Both the position numbers and the translations under genes were made by a program. From Deltaproteobacteria bacterium (GTDB lineage: Bacteria; Desulfobacterota; Desulfobacteria; Desulfobacterales; JAFDCJ01), in contig JAJRVC010000075.1 in the NCBI GenBank assembly GCA_024277475.1, forward strand, positions 1 through 16,593: a DNA stretch of 16,593 nt, written 5' to 3'. The notes below the pieces were generated by a model that saw only the letters and a list, made by a program, of their open reading frames with translations, was not told where the DNA came from and did not search any database. Of this stretch, positions 6,685-14,746 are shown piece after piece. Numbering within the stretch: the first letter of the stretch is position 1; every line of letters starts with the position of its first letter.

Positions 6685-7686
6685 ATGAAAAAGGTTCTAA
6701 TTTTAAGTCTGGTTGTTCTTCTGGCTGTTACCACCGGTGCCTATGCAAAAGCTTTTCCAAAAAGAGACATCACCAATGTCGTGGTATGGTCGGCGGGCGG
6801 AGGCACCGACACCTGTAATCGGATCATAAGCGCCGAAATGGCCAAATTCCTGGGGGTCAATATCAACGTTATCAACAAAACCGGCGGGGTCTCCGGTTCC
6901 GTTGGAATGAGTTATGCATATAACCGTCCTGCAGACGGCTACACGCTATCCGGACTATCCGAATCCTGCGTTACAGCCGGCGTCCAGGGGGGCTGGGATA
7001 AAAAAATGGATGTCTGGGACTTTTTTATTGTCGGAGGCTCGCCGGACGTTATTTCCGTGACTCCCGACACACCCTATAAAACCCTGTCAGACCTGATCGA
7101 AGCCGCTAAAAAATCACCGAAGAGCATCAAGGCTGCCGCCAGCGCGGCCGGCTCGATTCATCATCTTAACCTGCTGGCAGTGGAAGACGGTTCCGGAGCC
7201 AAATTCAGCTTCATTCCCTATAAAGGTTCTGCCCCCAGCCAGAATGCCGCTATGGCCGGTGAGGTTTCCGTGGTGGTCACGTCTTTGGCCGAACAACAGC
7301 AATTGCTGCGCGGCGGGAAGCTGAGACCGCTGGCCATGTTGATTCCGGACTCATTCGATGTGGCAGACCTCGGCACTATTCCCTCGGCCTTCAAATCATA
7401 TCCCGGCCTTTCCAAGTACCTGCCGATTTCCCAGGCCATCGGGTTTGCAGTTCGGGCTGATACCCCGGCCGATGTAAAGGCCGTGTTAGAAGACGCTTTC
7501 AAAAAAGCCATCGCAACCGATAAGCTGAAAACCTGGGCCAAGGAAAATTACTATCTGCTGTCCGGCAAAACCGGTGCAGAGGCCAAGGCGGTATTCGACA
7601 GCCTGGAATCCAACTTCGGCTGGACCTTGTGGAACCTAAAAGCCGCCAAAGTGAATCCGGCTTCATTGGGTATCCCGAAACCGTAA
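6685..7686 (+). CDS. tctC: TTT transporter periplasmic substrate-binding protein
   Basis: The 333-residue protein has a Sec signal peptide (MKK, hydrophobic core, AYA cleavage motif at about residues 19-21) and the whole-length TctC/BugT fold. Landmarks are VVVWSAGGGTD near the start, INKTGGVSGSVGM, the PADGYTL motif, the YKTLSDLIEAAKK helix, FIPYKGSAPSQNAAMAGEV and the GGKLRPLAM segment. TctC proteins capture carboxylated substrates in the periplasm for the TctAB membrane complex. The start is ATG 6685, not the TTG two codons upstream, because GGAGGG is optimally placed for it. The cytosolic genes suggest an acid sugar as ligand instead of a tricarboxylate (inference). It is the first structural gene of the operon. 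Confidence 0.92.
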   Translation: MKKVLILSLVVLLAVTTGAYAKAFPKRDITNVVVWSAGGGTDTCNRIISAEMAKFLGVNINVINKTGGVSGSVGMSYAYNRPADGYTLSGLSESCVTAGVQGGWDKKMDVWDFFIVGGSPDVISVTPDTPYKTLSDLIEAAKKSPKSIKAAASAAGSIHHLNLLAVEDGSGAKFSFIPYKGSAPSQNAAMAGEVSVVVTSLAEQQQLLRGGKLRPLAMLIPDSFDVADLGTIPSAFKSYPGLSKYLPISQAIGFAVRADTPADVKAVLEDAFKKAIATDKLKTWAKENYYLLSGKTGAEAKAVFDSLESNFGWTLWNLKAAKVNPASLGIPKP

Positions 7687-7706
7687 AGCAATCACCCTTT
7701 AACCCG

Positions 7707-7738
7707 TGTGAGCGGGTATCATGTGGTATCCGCTCACA
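7707..7738 (+). promoter_or_regulatory. 9-bp perfect stem-loop between tctC and tctB
   Basis: TGTGAGCGG (7707-7715) pairs perfectly with CCGCTCACA (7730-7738) around a 14-nt loop. It starts 20 nt after the tctC stop and has no T-run behind it. Such hairpins after a binding-protein gene commonly protect the upstream mRNA and raise binding protein above membrane components. That role is inferred here. Confidence 0.55.
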
Positions 7739-7803
7739 TAATTCGGCTTGAATTCTTAGCAACAACTTTACAGTGGTTTAGTATTTACCGAGGTAGCTTC
7801 ATC

Positions 7804-8568
7804 ATGATGGAGAAAGACAAACTGCGCAAGGCAGATATTTATTCGGGTGCTGCTATGTTCCTGTTCGGCTTGTGGATTATTCTCCAGGCATTAAAAATGC
7901 CCATGAAAGACAGCTGGGGGGGCGTCCAAAACGTCTGGTATGTGTCTCCGGCCCTTTTCCCGCTTTTGGTCGGCAGCATGATTATGCTGCTCGGAGCCCT
8001 GCTTTGCCGGACAGCTCTCAAAACAGTGGGCTTCAAGGCATTTGGCGATACCGTTTGGTGGTTGTTAAGCAAGGCGCTGTGGCAATTTTTAAGCACAACA
8101 GCCAATCTGCGATTTTTCACCATCGTCGTTTTATTTCTGTCCTTTGTCTACCTGACAATTCCGCGAATTGATTTTTTTTTAAGCGCCGTTCTGTTCCTGG
8201 TAGTATTTATCACCTCTTTTTACTTTGACGATGCTACGCTGCTAAAAAAAATTTTCTTTTTCTACCTCGCCGGCGTCATTATACTCATTGCTTATTTTTC
8301 ACTCGAGCTTAACGGTCCCCTGAGCCGAATTGTACCTTTTCCGGCTGATATTCTGGCAATCTGCTTTATTATTGCATACTGTGTCTACGCCTGGATGCTG
8401 ATCCGCAGTCACCCGGTGCTGCGCAAGAAATATAGGACTGCAATGATCGTCGCCTTCGTCTCTCCTTTTATTGTCGGCATAATTTTTAAATATTTTCTTC
8501 TGGTGCCGATGCCGTCTGAAGGTCTGGTTGTAACGGTTATGGATTACTTCTGGTATTTCGAATTTTAA
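7804..8568 (+). CDS. tctB: TTT transporter small membrane subunit, extended TctB
   Basis: The product is an integral membrane protein of 254 residues. Its N-terminal half fits TctB: KADIYSGAAMFLFGLWIILQ as the first helix and SPALFPLLVGSMIMLLGALL as the second. TctB is usually about 150 residues with four helices. This one continues with about five more hydrophobic segments and could span the membrane about seven times. The start is ATG 7804 (or 7807), about 10 nt after a GAGGT-like site. The frame is open further upstream to GTG 7708, but that region lies in the stem-loop and has no coding character. Its stop codon overlaps the next possible start, so translation with tctA is tightly coupled. 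Confidence 0.85.
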   Translation: MMEKDKLRKADIYSGAAMFLFGLWIILQALKMPMKDSWGGVQNVWYVSPALFPLLVGSMIMLLGALLCRTALKTVGFKAFGDTVWWLLSKALWQFLSTTANLRFFTIVVLFLSFVYLTIPRIDFFLSAVLFLVVFITSFYFDDATLLKKIFFFYLAGVIILIAYFSLELNGPLSRIVPFPADILAICFIIAYCVYAWMLIRSHPVLRKKYRTAMIVAFVSPFIVGIIFKYFLLVPMPSEGLVVTVMDYFWYFEF

Positions 8569-8585
8569 TGGAGGAAAAAGGTTCG

Positions 8586-10139
8586 ATGGCCATACTTGAA
8601 CGAATCGGATTCTATTTTCAAATGGTTTTCCAGATAGCATCGGACCCGATCCATATCGCCATACTTTTTGGCTCCGTCATTTTAGGAATTATCTTCGGGG
8701 CCATGCCGGGCCTGACATCCACCCTCGGTGTAGCGCTTTTAACCACTTTGACATACGGAATGGACACGGCAACCGCCATGCTCTGTTTGCTGTCAATTTA
8801 TGTTGGTGGAACTTACGGTGGTTCCTATGCATCCATTCTGATTAATATTCCAGGTACGGCTGCCTCGGCCGCCACCGCACTCGACGGCTATCCGCTGGCC
8901 TGCAAAGGTGAGGGTGGCCGGGCGATCGGCCTGACCACGACTTCATCGGCCATTGGAACCATAATCAGTATGCTGTTTCTGGTCAGTATTTCGCCGCTGA
9001 TATCCTTTTTCGCGCTTCAGTTTACTTCCTTTGAGTTCTTTCTTCTGGCCTTTTTTGGGATACTGATCAGTGGAACCCTGACCAGTCCGGATTTGGTCAT
9101 CAAGGGCTGGATATCCGGTTTTCTGGGACTGTTTCTGGCCTGTGTAGGACGTGACATGCTGCAGTTTTATCCCCGATTTACATTTGGCATCCCGGAGCTT
9201 GACAGCGGTATAGAGGTCGTTCCGGTATTGATCGGTGCTTTCGGTATACCCCAGATTATCCAGGTTCTCAAGGACCGGTTTCAAATCGGCGAGACCCAGA
9301 AGTTTCAGCGAATTTTACCCGAATTCGGCACCATCGTCAGAAACATTCCCAAAATTATCCGGTCCGCCCTGATCGGTGTCGGGATCGGCGCTGTCCCGGG
9401 GATCGGCGAAGATATTGCCGCCTGGGTATCATACGGGGCAGCCAAAAATGCATCCAAACACCCGGAACGATTCGGTAAGGGGGAATATTCAGCTGTACTT
9501 TCCACGGAGGTTGCCAACAACGCCTGTGTAGGGGGGGCCATGATCCCCCTTTTGAATCTCGGCATTCCGGGCAGCCCGCCGGCGGCCATGCTACTTGGGG
9601 CGCTCATGCTGCACGGCGTCACCCCGGGGCCGATGATAACATTTGAGCACCCTAAATTCATCATTGAGGTGGCTGCGATTTTACTGCTCGCATCTTTGAC
9701 AATGTGGGTGGTGGGCATGCTGCTGGCCAAACAGGTGGTCAAGGTCCTGCGGATTCCGATCCAGATTTTCATGCCCATCATCGGTGTCCTGTGTATCATC
9801 GGCTCCTATGCCCTCGGCATGAATATATACAACCTGTACCTTATGCTGCCGGTAGGAATTATTAGCTATTTTTTAATCGAAATGGGTTATCCCATCGCTC
9901 CCCTGGTGATCGGCGTAATTCTCGGTCCCATGGCGGATGAAAATCTGCGAAGAGCTCTGATGGTTTCCCAGGGAAGTTTCCTGCCGGTTTTCACCAGGCC
10001 GGTTGCCCTGATTCTTTTTCTGGTCATTGTGTGGACGGTGTTAAGTCAGTTTCAGTTGTTCAGAAGGTTTAAAGACAGACTCGTCACTAAACTATTTCGC
10101 AGAAAATCTTTAAAACCTGAAATTCCGCCTGAGAAATAA
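8586..10139 (+). CDS. tctA: TTT transporter large membrane subunit
   Basis: The 517-residue polytopic membrane protein carries the two TctA signatures: GAMPGLTS near residues 38-45 and the long YVGGTYGGSYASILINIPG segment with TALDGYPLA (about 72-105). A second repeat-like half has VPGIGEDIAAWVSYGAAK, then NNACVGGAMIPLLNLGIPGSP. TctA forms the translocation channel and runs on an ion gradient. I chose ATG 8586 because GGAGG (8570-8574) lies upstream at an acceptable distance. An ATG at 8568 overlaps the tctB stop but has no ribosome site. The predicted length matches the family (about 500 residues). Confidence 0.93.
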   Translation: MAILERIGFYFQMVFQIASDPIHIAILFGSVILGIIFGAMPGLTSTLGVALLTTLTYGMDTATAMLCLLSIYVGGTYGGSYASILINIPGTAASAATALDGYPLACKGEGGRAIGLTTTSSAIGTIISMLFLVSISPLISFFALQFTSFEFFLLAFFGILISGTLTSPDLVIKGWISGFLGLFLACVGRDMLQFYPRFTFGIPELDSGIEVVPVLIGAFGIPQIIQVLKDRFQIGETQKFQRILPEFGTIVRNIPKIIRSALIGVGIGAVPGIGEDIAAWVSYGAAKNASKHPERFGKGEYSAVLSTEVANNACVGGAMIPLLNLGIPGSPPAAMLLGALMLHGVTPGPMITFEHPKFIIEVAAILLLASLTMWVVGMLLAKQVVKVLRIPIQIFMPIIGVLCIIGSYALGMNIYNLYLMLPVGIISYFLIEMGYPIAPLVIGVILGPMADENLRRALMVSQGSFLPVFTRPVALILFLVIVWTVLSQFQLFRRFKDRLVTKLFRRKSLKPEIPPEK

Positions 10140-10236
10140 GGTGAATCATTATAGATAAGGGTATCACCAGTTTATCTTCAAACGGTTTTACACCCGTTAG
10201 ATGCTGATCGATCCGTGGATTGAAAAGGAGAATGCT

Positions 10237-11202
10237 ATGTTGAAAATGGCCATTATTACCGGCTTTTTATCTAAAACCAAAGATCGTTTTCACGAATATA
10301 ACCAGCCCCTTGATTTGGACCAGAAGTTCAAATTGATGAAAAATATCGAAGGTTATGACGGCGTGGAGATTGTCTACCCTTACGAAGTCAGTGATCCGGC
10401 CGGCACCCGCAAATTGCTGGATACGCACGGCTTAAATGTCGCCGCGGTCAACGTGAATGTTAAGGCTGAGCCGGAGTTTCGTAACGGGGGTTTAACCTCC
10501 CATGATAAGGCGGTACGCAAAAAAGCGGTGCACTTTATAAAAGAAGCAAAAGATTTTGCCGCCGGCGTCGGTGCCGACAAGGTGACCTGCTGCCCGCTGG
10601 GCGACGGTTACGAGTTTGCCTTCCAGTATGATTATGCCCGGGCCTGGAAGTATTTAATCGAAACCTTTGGTGAAGCCGGCAATTATAAACCGGAGGTGCC
10701 TCTTTTCATTGAGTACAAGCCCAGTGAAACCCGCGGCCACTGTTTTGTTGACTCTGCTGCAAAAACCCTTTGTTTGCTAAATGATATTCAATGTAAAGAA
10801 ATGGGGGTCACTCTGGACTTCGGCCACTCAATCTACGGGAATGAAAATCCGGCCGAAGCCATAGCGCTTCTGGCAGAAAGCCCCTATAAATTCTATATCC
10901 ATGTCAATGATAACGACGGCAAATGGGATTGGGACTATTTTTGCGGGACCAAGCACTTTTTAGAGTATGTTGAATTTCTTTACTACTTAAAAAAATATGG
11001 TTACAACGATTACCTGACCTCGGACACCTCGCCGACCCGCTGGGATATCATCGGAACCTTTGAAGCCAACAGCAGGCTGTCCAACAAAATATGGAACCTG
11101 CTGGACCAGATCGATATGGATAGGTTTAATGGGCTGATCGCAAAAAATGATTATCTGCAAACATGGAAATTTATTGAGTCCCAAATATTTTCGCTAAAAT
11201 AA
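10237..11202 (+). CDS. Xylose-isomerase-like TIM-barrel sugar isomerase/epimerase
   Basis: The 321-residue protein belongs to the AP-endonuclease-2/xylose-isomerase-like TIM-barrel superfamily, whose members isomerise or epimerise free or phosphorylated sugars with a divalent metal. Likely metal ligands are Glu159 (FIEYKPSETRGH), Asp194 with His197 (TLDFGHS), His222 (YIHVNDNDG) and an acidic residue in LTSDTSP near the C-terminus. The EYKPSETRGH segment and long C-terminal helices resemble rhamnose/xylose-isomerase-like members more than hydroxypyruvate isomerases. ATG 10237 is chosen because AAGGAG sits 6 nt upstream. The frame is open to 10201 without an extra ribosome site. Its place directly after the transporter suggests action on the imported compound or an early intermediate. 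Confidence 0.85.
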   Translation: MLKMAIITGFLSKTKDRFHEYNQPLDLDQKFKLMKNIEGYDGVEIVYPYEVSDPAGTRKLLDTHGLNVAAVNVNVKAEPEFRNGGLTSHDKAVRKKAVHFIKEAKDFAAGVGADKVTCCPLGDGYEFAFQYDYARAWKYLIETFGEAGNYKPEVPLFIEYKPSETRGHCFVDSAAKTLCLLNDIQCKEMGVTLDFGHSIYGNENPAEAIALLAESPYKFYIHVNDNDGKWDWDYFCGTKHFLEYVEFLYYLKKYGYNDYLTSDTSPTRWDIIGTFEANSRLSNKIWNLLDQIDMDRFNGLIAKNDYLQTWKFIESQIFSLK

Positions 11203-11219
11203 AGAAAGGATAGACTACT

Positions 11220-12023
11220 ATGGATGAATTAATTATATGCGTAGCACCTTATCCGGGGGAAAAACAGGAAGAAAAATTTCCCGGCAAAATGGATGTTGCC
11301 CAAGAGATTATAGATTCTTATAACGCCGGCGCCGCAATCGCCCATCTGCACGTACGGGATGAAGACGGTTTACAAACAATTGATCCGGGTCTTTTTCAAA
11401 GGGACATCGAAAAAAGTCATGCCCACTGTTCTATCATCATCGAAGGCTCTACCGGCGGTGCACCGGAACATACCCTGGAACAACGATGCATCTCTTTTAC
11501 TGTACCGGGCGTGGAGATGGGATCCCTGAATTTAGGCTCTATCAACTTGTGGGATGGTGTCTATAATAACAAAATTTCTGATATATTCCTCTATGCTGAG
11601 CAATTGAAAAAAAAGGATCTGGTGCCCTTTCTCGACTGTTTCGATCTTTCTCATTTCAGCTGCGTTCCCAAACTTGCAAACAAAGGCTTAATCTCTCCAC
11701 CGTATACCTTTGGCTTTGTTTTTGATGTGCCCAATGCTTTGCCGTACCAGGACAGATATCTTGATATTTTTTTGCAGGAACTGCCGGATAAAAGCATCTG
11801 GTTTCTGACTCGTCACCATGCCAGAGGGGTTAACGGTTTTATGAAGGCCCTAGAAAAGGGCGGCCATGTCAGGGTCGGTTATGAGGATGGACCCTTTCTG
11901 TCCTCGGGGGAGCGCGCCCGGTCTAACGCAGAGTTGGTCGAAGAGGTGGCCCGCGCTGCACGCTCCGTCGGACGGGAAGTAGTGGCGCCGGATAAGGCTC
12001 GCCTTATCATGGGCATAAAATAA
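11220..12023 (+). CDS. Beta-keto acid cleavage enzyme (BKACE, DUF849/Kce family)
   Basis: The 267-residue protein has the full BKACE active site seen in 3-keto-5-aminohexanoate cleavage enzyme (Kce). Glu14 lies in APYPGE. The zinc ligands are His42 and His44 (IAHLHVRD) and Glu222 in HVRVGYED, with catalytic-type Arg218 and Asp223 at the same spacing as in Kce. STGG at 77-80 is also present. Known BKACEs condense a beta-keto acid with acetyl-CoA in a retro-Claisen reaction, giving acetoacetate and a new acyl-CoA. The gene is 17 nt after the TIM-barrel gene and 11 nt before the RLP gene, so it is part of the operon. A beta-keto acid sugar is the obvious candidate substrate, but no acid-sugar BKACE is identified from sequence alone. 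Confidence 0.9.
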   Translation: MDELIICVAPYPGEKQEEKFPGKMDVAQEIIDSYNAGAAIAHLHVRDEDGLQTIDPGLFQRDIEKSHAHCSIIIEGSTGGAPEHTLEQRCISFTVPGVEMGSLNLGSINLWDGVYNNKISDIFLYAEQLKKKDLVPFLDCFDLSHFSCVPKLANKGLISPPYTFGFVFDVPNALPYQDRYLDIFLQELPDKSIWFLTRHHARGVNGFMKALEKGGHVRVGYEDGPFLSSGERARSNAELVEEVARAARSVGREVVAPDKARLIMGIK

Positions 12024-12034
12024 GGATCGGACCG

Positions 12035-13315
12035 ATGATCGATTTAGATCATTTTATTTTACCGGAAAGTCCCCATGCTGAAGATTATCTCATTGGAACC
12101 TATCTTCTGCGAAAAGAGCTAAAGGACCCCGGAGAGATTCTAAAGCTGGCCGTTATGATGGCCGCTGAGCAAACCACCGGGACCTGGATCCGTGTGCCGG
12201 GCGAAAATGCAGATGTGGTTGAAAAATTCCGCGGCAAGGTGCTTAGCATATTTGAAATTCCGGATACGGAACAGTTCACCAATTCCCCGCAAGGCGCTCG
12301 AGTGTTCATCATCCGACTTGGATTTCCCTGGCATAATTTCGGTCCCCAGATTCCGATGATGCTGACCACCATTTTCGGCAATATTTCCATGATCGGGGAC
12401 ATCAAACTGATAGATGTACAATTTCCGAAGAAATTTGTTATGCAATTTCCGGGGCCGCGTTTTGGAATCGACGGTATCCGCAAGCTGCTAGGCGTAGCTG
12501 CAAGGCCCCTGTTAAACAATATGGTAAAGCCCTCGACCGGAATCACCCCGGAGCAGGGCGCTGAATTACTCTACCAGGCCGCTTCGGGGGGAACGGATAT
12601 CATCAAAGATGATGAAGTGTTGGGCAATACGGAACTGTCGCCGGTGTTACAGCGTGTCAAACATTACATGCCCCGATTGAGAAAAGCCGAAAAGGAGACG
12701 GGGGAAAAAAAATTGTATGCGGTCAACGTTACCGACGAACCCGAAAAATGCATTAAAACGGCGGAGGCAGCGGTAGATATCGGTGCCAATGCCCTGCTGG
12801 TAAACTACCTGCCGGCGGGCCTCGGGCTCATCACTTCACTTTGTCGCAACCCCAAAATAAACGTTCCAATTTTGGCGCACCTTGATTTCGGCGGAGCACT
12901 GTATGCCAGTCCCTGGCACGGAATCAGTTCCGCGCTGCTGTATGGCAAACTGGCACGACTCGCCGGCGTGGACTTGCTCTGTATCCCCACACCTTATGGA
13001 AAATTTTCACTCAATTATACCAAGTATATCCAGATAGTCCACGGCCTCAGAAGCCCCTTTCATGACACCCCCGGAGTCTGGCCCATTGCCGGCGGCGCCA
13101 TCAAACAGGGACACATCCCCAAACTATTCAACGATCTGGGTCGCGATTTTATCATCGGAGCCGGTGGGGCCATTCACGCTCATCCCATGGGGGCGGCGGC
13201 CGGAGCCCGGGCATTCCGGCAGGGAATCGACCTGATGATGAAACACGGAAAGTTGGAAGGCGAAGAGCTGGGTCGGGAGTTGAAAGTGGCCATTGAGGCC
13301 TGGAGTGGGATATGA
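12035..13315 (+). CDS. RuBisCO-like protein, probably acid-sugar phosphate decarboxylase type
   Basis: The 426-residue protein covers the RuBisCO large-subunit N domain and barrel. Visible equivalents of catalytic residues are Glu45 (AAEQTTGTW), Asn116 (FGNISMIG), Lys165 (MVKPSTG), the metal and carbamate set Lys191, Asp193, Glu194 (GGTDIIKDDE), His282 (AHLDFGGA) and Lys323 (PYGKF). Phosphate-binding glycines are GG 353-354 and GG 377-378. Differences from true RuBisCO are Ser at the second Lys of KPK, Leu after His282 instead of Arg, Cys316 at the His327 position and Ala instead of Ser before GG 353. It therefore cannot be a CO2-fixing RuBisCO but can still bind metal and a phosphorylated enolisable ligand. 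With the adjoining DUF1537 kinase it best fits 3-oxo-isoapionate-4-phosphate-type RLPs (OiaC or OiaX). Confidence 0.9.
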   Translation: MIDLDHFILPESPHAEDYLIGTYLLRKELKDPGEILKLAVMMAAEQTTGTWIRVPGENADVVEKFRGKVLSIFEIPDTEQFTNSPQGARVFIIRLGFPWHNFGPQIPMMLTTIFGNISMIGDIKLIDVQFPKKFVMQFPGPRFGIDGIRKLLGVAARPLLNNMVKPSTGITPEQGAELLYQAASGGTDIIKDDEVLGNTELSPVLQRVKHYMPRLRKAEKETGEKKLYAVNVTDEPEKCIKTAEAAVDIGANALLVNYLPAGLGLITSLCRNPKINVPILAHLDFGGALYASPWHGISSALLYGKLARLAGVDLLCIPTPYGKFSLNYTKYIQIVHGLRSPFHDTPGVWPIAGGAIKQGHIPKLFNDLGRDFIIGAGGAIHAHPMGAAAGARAFRQGIDLMMKHGKLEGEELGRELKVAIEAWSGI

Positions 13316-13319
13316 ACCC

Positions 13320-14741
13320 ATGGATGACGAAAAAAGAATACTGATCGGGTTTTACGGGGATGACTTCAGCGGTACGACGGCCACCGCCGAAACCTTAACT
13401 CAGTCGGGGGTGCCCACGGTCATTTTTACCAACCCGCCTTCACCATCTTACCTGAAACGTCACTTCCCCCTGGTGCGGGCCGTGGGAATCTCAGGCACGG
13501 CGCGTACGCTGCCCGCCGGTGTCATCAAGCAGACGTTAACACCAATATTTTTTGCTATGGAGTCTTACCGGGCACCCGTTTATATATATAAAGTATGCTC
13601 CACCTTTGATTCTTCAACCCGGGTGGGCAGCATCGGCAAGGCAATTGAACTCGGCATGGAAATCTTCTCGCCGGAATTTGTGCCGGTGCTTGTGGCCGCA
13701 CCGAAACTCGGACGTCATACGGTGTTCGGCAATCATTTTGCGGCTGTGGGCAGCGGTGAAATCTTTCGCCTGGACCGACATCCGTCCATGTACAAACACC
13801 CGGTAACCCCTATGCAGGAAGCGGACCTACGCGGGCATCTCGCCCAACAGACCGAATTAAGAAGCGGTCTTATTAATATCTTGGACATAAACGCCGGGCC
13901 GGAGCGGATAAATTCACAAATCGACAAGTTTGTTGCTGCCGGATTACCGATCATTTTTTTTGATTGTATCACTGATGATGATTTAAAGACTATCTGTAGC
14001 ACGATTTGTAGCAGGACTTCTAAAATTAAACCGTTGTTTTTTGTGGGGTCTCAGGAATTAGGATACGGGCTGGCGGCGGCCTCTAATGAGGCCGGACTCC
14101 TGACGGAGCGCCGCAAAATGCGTCCAACAGATAAAGAGGAGACGGACAGGGGACCCCTTCTGGTCCTCTCAGGAAGCTGTGCCACCGTAACCGGAGAACA
14201 AATACTATGGGCCCGAAAAAACGGTTTTTTTGATGTCGCAATACATCCACCGGATCTACTGGCCGCAGGCCACCAAATTGCTGTAAAGCAAAGAATTGTC
14301 GCCCAAACCCTCGAGGCCTTGGCGAGGGGTCATTCCGTCATCCTGCACACCGCCATCGGACCGCAGGATGGGCGGATAAAAGACATGGAGGAGACAACCG
14401 CAAAATTGTCTTTGACCAATGCCGAGGCCAACCAAACACTCGGTAATAAATTGGGTGATATGGTATCTGAGATCATAAGCTGCTCCCGGGTGAAAAGGCT
14501 GGTGATCGCAGGAGGGGATACCGCCGGCAGGATACAGCAATCCCTTCAAATTGAAGCTTTACAAGTCTCCAAACCGATCGGAATCGCTGCACCGCTTTGC
14601 TATGTATTCAGCAATAAGCCGGAATTCAATGGACTGGAAATGGCATTTAAAGGGGGCCAGATCGGAAGCATCGACTACTTGCACCAGGTACAATCTGCCC
14701 GTACTGCTGAATTTGAAGAAATAGCTTTGGGAAAATTATAA
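13320..14741 (+). CDS. Four-carbon acid-sugar kinase family protein (DUF1537)
   Basis: The 473-residue protein has both domains of the family. The N-terminal domain begins with FYGDDFSGTTATAE (11-24) and contains KVCSTFDSS (91-99) with GSIG. The C-terminal nucleotide-binding domain has SGSCATVT (284-291), IAGGDTAGR (396-404) and KGGQIG (444-449, usually KxGNFG). Members phosphorylate acid sugars such as D-threonate, erythronate or 3-oxo-isoapionate with ATP. ATG 13320 starts 4 nt after the RLP stop, and an in-frame TTG at 13293 would overlap the RLP end but lacks a ribosome site. Tight coupling to the RLP argues that the kinase makes the phosphorylated substrate of the RLP, as OiaK does for OiaC. 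Confidence 0.92.
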   Translation: MDDEKRILIGFYGDDFSGTTATAETLTQSGVPTVIFTNPPSPSYLKRHFPLVRAVGISGTARTLPAGVIKQTLTPIFFAMESYRAPVYIYKVCSTFDSSTRVGSIGKAIELGMEIFSPEFVPVLVAAPKLGRHTVFGNHFAAVGSGEIFRLDRHPSMYKHPVTPMQEADLRGHLAQQTELRSGLINILDINAGPERINSQIDKFVAAGLPIIFFDCITDDDLKTICSTICSRTSKIKPLFFVGSQELGYGLAAASNEAGLLTERRKMRPTDKEETDRGPLLVLSGSCATVTGEQILWARKNGFFDVAIHPPDLLAAGHQIAVKQRIVAQTLEALARGHSVILHTAIGPQDGRIKDMEETTAKLSLTNAEANQTLGNKLGDMVSEIISCSRVKRLVIAGGDTAGRIQQSLQIEALQVSKPIGIAAPLCYVFSNKPEFNGLEMAFKGGQIGSIDYLHQVQSARTAEFEEIALGKL

Positions 14742-14746
14742 CCCCT

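Noticed and set aside
7720..7745. True lac operator
   Set aside because: The similarity to the lac operator half is notable, but no LacI-family regulator is nearby and the site lies after tctC inside a perfect stem. Coincidence or a cloning artefact cannot be separated here, and coincidence is simpler.
12035..13315. Bona fide CO2-fixing RuBisCO
   Set aside because: Key residues are changed (second Lys of KPK to Ser, Arg after His282 to Leu, His327 equivalent to Cys), and the neighbours are acid-sugar genes, not Calvin-cycle genes.
12035..13315. 2,3-diketo-5-methylthiopentyl-1-phosphate enolase (MtnW)
   Set aside because: There are no methionine-salvage neighbours, and the gene is coupled to a DUF1537 kinase.
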